Positions 57,351-64,000 of a DNA stretch of 64,000 nt are shown piece after piece. The notes under the pieces were generated by a model that made no database searches, was not told the DNA's origin, and saw nothing but the letters and a program-made list of their open reading frames with translations. Position numbers and translations under genes: made by a program. Each line of letters begins with the position of its first letter. The first letter of the stretch is position 1. This stretch comes from Agrypnia vestita (lineage: Eukaryota; Arthropoda; Insecta; Trichoptera; Phryganeidae): positions 124,001 to 188,000 of the forward strand of contig JADDOH010004030.1 in the NCBI GenBank assembly GCA_016648135.1, written 5' to 3'.

Positions 57351-58056
57351 ATTTACGATCGGGTGAGACGTTTTAGTATTGAATATGTTTTTTGGAAGCT
57401 GCCTGTGTATAATTTTTCTTGAAATTGTATTCAAATAGTGCGTTAGAAAGTTTAGTAATAATTTATAGGATGTTTGCCTGTGTGTGTTACAAGAACAGGT
57501 ATTTAGAAGAATCTTTGTAGACATCGATGAGGAAGAGATATATAAGAAACACAGGGACATATTGTAACGAGATGCGGTTTAAGAGAGAAATTATATCGCT
57601 CATGACCGAAAATAGTTTGAGCGTGTAAGACGGACTCTTCGGAAATCAATCTAAACAAAAATTTTATAGCCACAAAGCGCGGGTACACTTTTTCAGACTT
57701 AGTTGACCTGGGAGCCTACATGCCTATTATGTCTTGCGGAGAATGTGAACTTCGTTCATTTTATAATCACTCACTGTAGTACACTTATATTGTATAATGT
57801 ATTAATGTTTTATTTCAATGTATCATCGTAAACTGTAACTGTACTAATCACCTTGTCCTAAATGACTATCCATTAGGGTCATTCTGACTTGTCGATAGTC
57901 TTTAAATTAAAAAATAAAAAAATTAAAATAAAAAATATTATTTTTTATTTTTATTTTGAAAGAATCGGATTAATTGCGCATGATCGAAATCTCTCGGACA
58001 CTCCATTACACTCTGGAAAGCTCTACAGCAGTCTGGAAACGACTGGGACTATCTCG
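57351..58056. other. upstream stretch, no gene
   Basis: AT-rich with a slightly balanced patch at 57600-57760; an AAAATAAAAA-type tract at 57905-57958. Nothing was recognised. Confidence 0.5.
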
Positions 58057-58150
58057 AAAATACTAAAAAAGTCGAGGAAATGCTGGAAATGTGTAGAATA
58101 TCTAAAATACTAGAAAAGTCGAGGAAATGCTGGGAATGTGTAGAATAGTC
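58057..58150 (+). repeat. tandem duplication, 47-bp unit
   Basis: AAAATACTA-AAAAGTCGAGG, then AAATGCTGG-AATGTGTAGAAT, occurs twice (offset 47) with about three differences. It lies in an upstream block of intermediate base composition (57950-58220). Confidence 0.85.
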
Positions 58151-60969
58151 TCAAAGATTTGAAAAACTTACGCGTTTTGTATAAAAGACGAAGCCAGAGA
58201 CGCACGGAGCAGTGAATGACCATAAAGATCATGATTTTTATTAATAAGGAAATGACAAGGAAGAATCATAATATTTGAAAACAATACTTGAATCGATTAA
58301 GCAGCAAAAATAATACAGAAAATTTGATAAATGCATAATATGTAATGAATCCCATGCTTTAACTGACACTATTGACATCAGTTGCCTACCGAAGTAGATA
58401 CCTACAACTATACCGATACCTGTACGTAATACATTTATATATTAATCGGCCTCAAAGGTAACTGATTCAACTTATATACAAAGCTTGTATTGGTCGCCGA
58501 ATAGCTTCGTAAGAGACACGGCCCGTACCCAATACTTAGCTGAAAAAAATCATACATTTTCATAACTTAACCTTCAATAAAAGTTGTGTAATTGCAGTTT
58601 AAACGCCGCATTAAGATGCGCATTCGATTATATTTGACCGATCTCACATTTAAATTACAGTCCCCAATAAGAAACGTTTTCGCCCGCAGCTTTATTTTCA
58701 TGCAAATAATATTATATTTTTTCCCATCTGTCTGTATACATATAAACATAATGTAGGTATTCATTTTATGCAGATAATATAATCTCTATCTTTTTTACAT
58801 TCGCGTGTATATGAATCTTTAAATAAAAACAATAACGTCAATTATGTAGCTAGATAAAAGATCAAATTTCATCGATAAATTATCTTTAAAAGATGATAAA
58901 AAATTTCCCATACCTAATGGCATATTTCAAAAATATTTTAAAACATTGTTTTTTAACTTTAAATATTTTTAACATAATAACAATAATATTTTAAAAATAA
59001 CAAATGGCTAGAATTTTATAATTTTTAATTTGTACTAACGAATAAGTTCTTTAAAGATGCATTTGTACGCATAATACGCTGCTCTGGAGTATAGGCGTAA
59101 AGGTCGATATGTATCTCTTATTATACACTGCGTTCAAAACAGCTTCAATTCTACACTATTTACACTGTACTGATGTTTCCACGAGTTTTGAGACAAAAGT
59201 TTTGTCAGTGTATACGTCACCCAAAGTTAATTATTTCTCAATTAATTATTCATATTAATTTATCCTGTTGTATGAATTCAACTATTTGTTAAAATACCTA
59301 ACTATTCTATTGTAATTTCATTGCTAAATTTACAGCAATTGCAAGACACTTAGTGATAACCGATAGCTCAGCAGTATCTTAGAAAAAAAAAGTTGGTAGA
59401 TGTCTATTAAAAGTAATAAACGTCACTATTTGGCATTGAAATTGATATTCAATTTACCTCTAAACGTAATGTTTTTTTAAAGTTGAGATATTATCTACCT
59501 ACTGACATTGTTTTAGACATCACGACAAGTAATTTTCCATTTTATATTGTTTCATTTTATTATTTGCATCTAAATAAAGAGTCTATCGAATTTTCAAGAT
59601 AATTTCATCATAAAAAAAGAGTTCTTGCCTTAATATTTTCGTCCACTTAACTATGTATTTACAAAATCTCATAAAAGTAGAAAAATTATTATAACTATTG
59701 TGATGGATCTCCATTGCGATAACACTTTGCCAACCATTACACAATCTAACACGTATAACGAAATACACACACACCCACATTGCCATTTTTAATACAACTT
59801 TCTGTCAGCTTCGTTTTTTTGTAGCCATTTATTGAATCACAAGTTTAACGATGGCTCCGAGTCACATTTGCATGGAAATAAGGCAGTAAGCGCATCTTTA
59901 TTTATTGAAAATTGCACCTAAATCACATGAACAGTCCATTTGTAATCGAAGGTGCTTAATTTGGCATTTAAACTGTTATTAGTGTACCTACGTAGTAATG
60001 AAAATGATGTTTACCTTTTTTTTCATCGATGTGCGGATTAGTGTCGATCCTGACGTTATCTCCAGCTACCGTAATTAATAACGTCTCTGGGACATTTTAA
60101 AATACTACATAATGTATATAACATAATTCGTAATACTGTTGCGTCAACAAAATGAAAAAAATATGCTTGCAAGAAAGAAAAAAGCCAAATGAAATCAACA
60201 ATTCACCACAAATTATTTATTGAGACTCTCAAAAAGTTCAAATAAATTATCAATATTTCTATGTTTAAAATCAATTTTTCGTTTAGCCTTTTTCTTATTG
60301 AATAACTAAAAAAAACCAAATACTATGGCCTGCGGTCTTATTTCTTATTTCTATTTCTTTGACATTGAATATTTCAAAGCTTACAACCTCATAAATTAAA
60401 TGATGTTGCAAGCTAAAAATAGTCGAGGAGACCTAGAAATTCTAGACGTACTAACCTGTGTAAATTTCACGATTTGAGAAAATATATTTTTAAGAAAAAT
60501 TTAAATAAAAAAATCATATTAATAGGAAATGCATTATTTTATTTTATAATTTGGGTAAAAAAATGCAATAACGTGCATATTAAAATACACGCTGTGACGT
60601 TTAGGCAACTATTAAAAAAATTATCATCGAATATTACAAACATAACATGTACGTCCGTAAATTTTCTACATTTTTTTTCATAATCGTTCATTTTCTTTGC
60701 ATAGATGATCAGTATAATGTCTGAAACAGATTATAATTTGAAAATTAATTTTTATTCTAACAAAATTAATGATATTTTTCACATTTTTACCTACTACGTT
60801 TTTGCCTAGTTTGGAGTTTTATAATAAAATATCTTGACTACATAAGTATTTATTATGTTCATGGTAAACTAGCATCTCACCCATTAAACTATTTTTAAAG
60901 ATAGAATATAGGTGAATAAAAAGAAAGGCAATATTTAAAACTAACAAAAACACAATCGAAGTTACTTAC
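58151..60969. other. AT-rich upstream stretch, no gene
   Basis: Long AT-rich interval between the tandem repeat and the candidate exon. Small balanced patches at 58480-58530 and 60020-60090. No coding sequence or mobile element was recognised. Confidence 0.5.
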
Positions 60970-61037
60970 CTGCCCGGCACTGTTACGTTGCAAAGGGTGC
61001 ACTTCTCTCACGAGGGATGACATCTCTTGCACAGTAT
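60970..61037 (-). other. candidate 68-nt internal exon upstream of Ubx
   Basis: On the minus strand a pyrimidine-rich acceptor (TATCTGTTTCAG) is followed by 68 bases and an ideal donor, CAG|GTAAGT. The block is less AT-rich than its surroundings. One frame is open from the third base to the end (22 codons, containing QEMSSLVREVHPLQRNSAGQ), with phase 2 in and phase 0 out. It lies about 11.6 kb upstream of the Ubx coding exon on the same strand. It could be a noncoding 5' exon of Ubx from a distal promoter, an exon of a lncRNA in the Ubx/abd-A interval, or a coding exon of an unrecognised gene. I do not recognise the peptide. No partner exon is certain. Confidence 0.5.
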
Positions 61038-61262
61038 CTGAAACAGATATATTATTGCATTTTATTTGCATTTGAGAAGAATTTTTTTTTGTAAATTTTC
61101 TGAATGAAATATTTCAAATAATTCATTTAATAAGATATCCACTTTTTATATAAATATTGAAACATATTTTATATGTTATATAGAATAAAGATTTTTTTAT
61201 TTCTTACAAAAAAGAAAAACATTTATATTCACAATAATATTCATAAGAATTAGTCTATTGAG

Positions 61263-61300
61263 AATATTGGTATTTATTTCATTTAATAAATACCAATATT
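61263..61300. repeat. perfect 16-bp-arm hairpin near the candidate exon
   Basis: AATATTGGTATTTATT, a 6-base loop, and its exact reverse complement. It lies about 225 bases upstream, on the minus strand, of the candidate exon 60970-61037. It is AT-rich and the stem is short for a microRNA precursor. Confidence 0.85.
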
Positions 61301-61651
61301 TTATTATAATTTATGATTAATGCGTTTTGATATCATTACACTTATCTAACATACCTATAGAATATATGAATATATAATATAAGTTATATAATATTTTAGG
61401 GTACTTTTTATGTAAACATTTATATATGAACGGAAAAATGTAGAAAAATAAAATAAAGAGGTATATGAAAATATGCGTCTATTTGTATTTAAAAAAATCA
61501 AAGGCATAAAAAACGCATTATAAATCACTCGTACTTGAAAAGCCACATTTTTATAACTGACTAAAAAAAATTACAAATGCTCATCGTACCAAATAACGCA
61601 GCAAACAGAAATATGAATTCCCTTGGTATTAAAAAATAATTGTGTCATTTA

Positions 61652-61665
61652 CTGCCATCTAGCGG
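61652..61665 (-). promoter_or_regulatory. CTCF-type insulator motif
   Basis: The minus strand reads CCGCTAGATGGCAG, a full match to the CTCF core consensus (CC-n-n-n-AG-R-K-GGC-R-S). CTCF is an insulator and chromatin-loop protein and occupies boundaries in insect Hox complexes. The site sits between Ubx and the region expected to lead to abd-A, about 0.6 kb upstream of the candidate exon. It also contains the Pho core GCCAT on the plus strand. Similar strings also occur inside insect repeats, so binding is inferred, not shown. Confidence 0.6.
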
Positions 61666-62199
61666 AGAGGGGAGATACTTTTTTGTAACTTCGGAAGAGC
61701 ATGTCGCCTGTTGCTAAGCAAGATTATCATAATATTATTGAAATTATTTTTAGAATTGTTGTACCCAAAATAATATTGCACCATTATATTATAAATAAAA
61801 ATTATGATTCATGCATCAAAAACAAATAAAATATTTTTTACTCGGTATAAATTATTATTGGTCATTTTTAGGTAGGTATTGGTTAAGTTTTTAGTAAATA
61901 ATAGAAACGCAAAATTTTCATCAAAGCTTAAACTATGTACCTAATCGTCAAACGAATAGAAATGTTTAATTTGACAAGTTTAAAATTAAATTTAAACCAT
62001 CATAAAGTATTGTGAGGTAAGTACGTACTACCACGGGAAATGTTCTCTGTAATATTCGGATCACCGTGCCTGCATAACAATTTTTTTTTAAACTTTTAGG
62101 TCCCATAATATAATCAAAAAACATTATCTCACCAGTAAAAAATTAGTAACAAAATATTAATAATAAGTTAGTATCTTGTTAAAATTTGTATGAGTGTTA

Positions 62200-62400
62200 T
62201 ATTTATTTTGTGTGCGCTATGTGGGCAAATGGCGTGCGCGCACATGTTTGTTTTCAACAAATTCTGATCGTAGGCTAGACGCCTAGCCTCTTAGCCTATA
62301 AGAAGGCATTCTGCCGCCGGCCCAAACAAGCACATCATTAAGCATTAGGATAATGTTGTAGGAAATGTGTCAGAAGGGTGACCACGCAGAGACATTACCT
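62200..62400. promoter_or_regulatory. composition island
   Basis: Balanced block with GCAAATGGCGTGCGCGCACA (Pho core, minus strand, 62229-62233) and GCTAGACGCCTAGCCTC followed by TTAGCCTATAAG. It lies 0.55 kb beyond the CTCF motif. It may be a boundary-associated element or a repeat remnant. Confidence 0.3.
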
Positions 62401-63424
62401 AATAACTGATGTGCATATTATTATTAATATGAAATCATCATTATCGTAACTAAAAAACATTACGTAGATAAACAGGCATTTAATTGTCTTAATTGTCGTG
62501 TGAAAATGACCCAAATAATAAAAAGATTTTTCAACTCTGATGAAATATCACCAGTATTTGACTTTAAAATGAAAATTATGAGCAGTCAAAATATAAAAAT
62601 AAACTCAATAAAGAGATTACATTATAAATATTTTTTATTATCTCAAGGTACCTAGTAGGAGAAGTTAAACTGGTTTGACAAGTTACCTGTGCATTTGGAC
62701 AGAAACTATGCTTACATTTTGTGGAAACTAAACTATGTGCTTTAAAAGATACTTTATATTGGCAATATTTGTGATTGTAAATAAATTTTAAAGACTATAA
62801 ATTTGACAATAATATGAATCCTAATAATTTACAAATATCGATATCTTGACAAATAAAAATTCGTGCAAATTTACGCCACAGGTACAATTGAAAAAAATAT
62901 TTAATAAAAATATGAAGGGTAAGAATTGTGAATGAATATTAAATAATATTTAAATTGTTCATTTGGTTACAATTTGATGGTTCCTCTTAACATAAATTTA
63001 TTAATATCAATATTCAAAATTATATCCCACAATAGACACGTGATTTGAGTACCTAGATTGAAGCATGGCTTTAACGTAAGCATTTTATTTTTTAAATACT
63101 GAAATTAAATTTTTGTGGTATAGAATATTATGAGAGATTAATGTTTGAATAATAATATGATAATAATTGTGACAGAAATATTACGAGATACATATTTTTC
63201 TCCGATTTTTTTACAAAATATATAGATATATGTTTAGGTCGGTTACGGTTAGGTCGGTCGGCCCGCGGTTATTATTATTCCAATATTTTAATTTGTTTAA
63301 GTAGATCAACGTCATTATAGCACAGAAGTTGTGAATTTGTTTTTCCTAGTATAGAATTACGGAAATAAATAAAAGAAGAAATAAATAAAAACAAAGCATT
63401 GAATTAATGAATTAAATAAAAATT
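62401..63424. other. AT-rich upstream stretch, no gene
   Basis: AT-rich; a short GTTAGGTCGGTCGGCCCGCGG patch, split over 63246-63269, is the only GC-rich part. No gene. Confidence 0.5.
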
Positions 63425-63600
63425 AGAGGTCCTCGTGCCCAATAGGCACGACTGGCGACTCACGAAGGTTCCGGGATCGATTCCCGGTGAGGTCATAATT
63501 GATCCATGTGATTTACATAAGCCTGTATGCCTTGTGATGTGTTTGGCTTTTGTTATTGGGTCTCTTGGCCTGTTGAAGCGTAATTTTTTTTTCTTCTTAC
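63425..63600 (+). mobile_element. tRNA-derived SINE (group 3), copy 2
   Basis: A tRNA-like head with B box (GGGATCGATTCCCGG) is followed by ATAATTGATCCATGTGATTT, AAGCCTG, TTGTGATGTGTTTGGCTT and TCTCTTGGCC, then a T-rich tail. The blocks match copy 1 at 44015-44185 in inverse orientation. The 5' end of the head does not pair with its 3' end, so it is not a working tRNA. Confidence 0.75.
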
Positions 63601-64000
63601 TTTTTTTAACTTACGAATCTTAGAAAAAAATACCTACATCTTCTATGTAATATTATAATGTGTATTAAGGTACAGCACTCATATGTTTTTGTAGTTGGTA
63701 TAAGTAGATACCCATATTGCATTACAAAAGTTCATAACACTAAGATAAGAAAATGAACCAATATAGTTCCTAGTTGAGATAATTTTTCATTACAAAGAAT
63801 GCACAAAACTGATAAGAAAAATATACATAATAAAAGGAGTATCTACAGACGAAAAATAACTAAAACAACATATATTATACAAGTCTCATAGAGACCCTAC
63901 TACTTATTTATATGGAAAAGTAGGTATGCAAGTCTATTTGGGTGATTTGTGACCACTTAAGCCAGCCATTCGATAGTTCGCAAGCCCTATGGATACCCAA
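63601..64000. other. AT-rich right edge
   Basis: AT-rich sequence to the window edge. Nothing recognised. Confidence 0.55.

Larger units (their letters stand above)
61038..62199. other. AT-rich upstream stretch with CTCF motif
   Basis: AT-rich except around the CTCF-type site, where 61645-61735 is more balanced (AGCGGAGAGGGGAGATAC, then CATGTCGCCTGTTGC). No gene. Confidence 0.5.

Noticed and set aside
56962..57351. 129-codon plus frame as a new protein gene
   Set aside because: No domain or signal seen; the openness follows from local GC content and a palindrome sits inside it. Kept only as a candidate regulatory island.
61263..61300. microRNA precursor
   Set aside because: The stem is only 16 pairs with a 6-base loop and AT-only flanks; Hox-cluster microRNAs such as the iab-4/iab-8 locus lie elsewhere and have longer stems.
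63230..63270. Telomere-like TTAGG repeats
   Set aside because: Only a few irregular GTTAGGTCGG units; not a tandem array of the insect telomere repeat.
63427..63500. A functional tRNA gene at the right edge
   Set aside because: The T-arm and B box are good, but the 5' and 3' ends do not form an acceptor stem, and the downstream body matches the SINE at 44015.
1..64000. CRISPR arrays, bacterial operons, ribosome binding sites, or viral genes
   Set aside because: The sequence is animal nuclear DNA; no spaced direct-repeat array, operon structure or viral gene was seen.

Overview
This window comes from an insect Hox cluster, almost certainly from a lepidopteran (moth or butterfly). The anchor is a single, clear coding exon on the minus strand at 48830-49325. 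It begins MNSYFEQSGFYG and ends FYPWMAIA-G at a splice donor, which is the first exon of Ultrabithorax (Ubx). The background is very AT-rich, with many short TAGGTA/TACCTA motifs, tRNA-derived SINEs and decayed non-LTR retrotransposon C-termini. These features are typical of lepidopteran genomes.

Layout. Ubx is transcribed right to left. Positions 1-48829 are the 5' part of Ubx intron 1. No homeobox exon was found there by eye, so the homeodomain exon should lie beyond the left edge and the intron is at least 48.8 kb. The interval 49326-50230 is GC-rich and holds the 5' UTR and promoter region, with a small upstream ORF. From about 50.2 kb to 64 kb lies upstream DNA in the direction of abd-A. 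By position it corresponds to the bxd/pbx-type control region of Drosophila. It contains no recognised gene, but has a well-formed candidate internal exon (60970-61037, minus strand) and a near-ideal CTCF motif (61652-61665).

The rest is regulatory-looking and repetitive DNA. About 28 blocks of more balanced base composition stand out from the AT-rich matrix and are candidate conserved elements, enhancers, Polycomb response elements or lncRNA exons. The most interesting are 926-1081 (acceptor-like site leading into an open frame), 6530-6930, 10120-10320, 16500-17110, 19270-19700, 42720-42840 (TATA box), 45860-46140 (Exd/Abd-B-type site), 52400-52740 (Pho-type sites) and 56890-57350. Mobile elements include at least six LINE 3' ends, a decayed transposon-protein remnant, seven SINE copies in four groups, several inverted-repeat (MITE-like) elements, and several local tandem duplications.

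Only the Ubx exon is a confident protein-coding feature. Nearly all other open frames are short, AT-rich or antisense to Ubx. Most regulatory calls rest on composition and short motifs, and need cross-species alignment to confirm.
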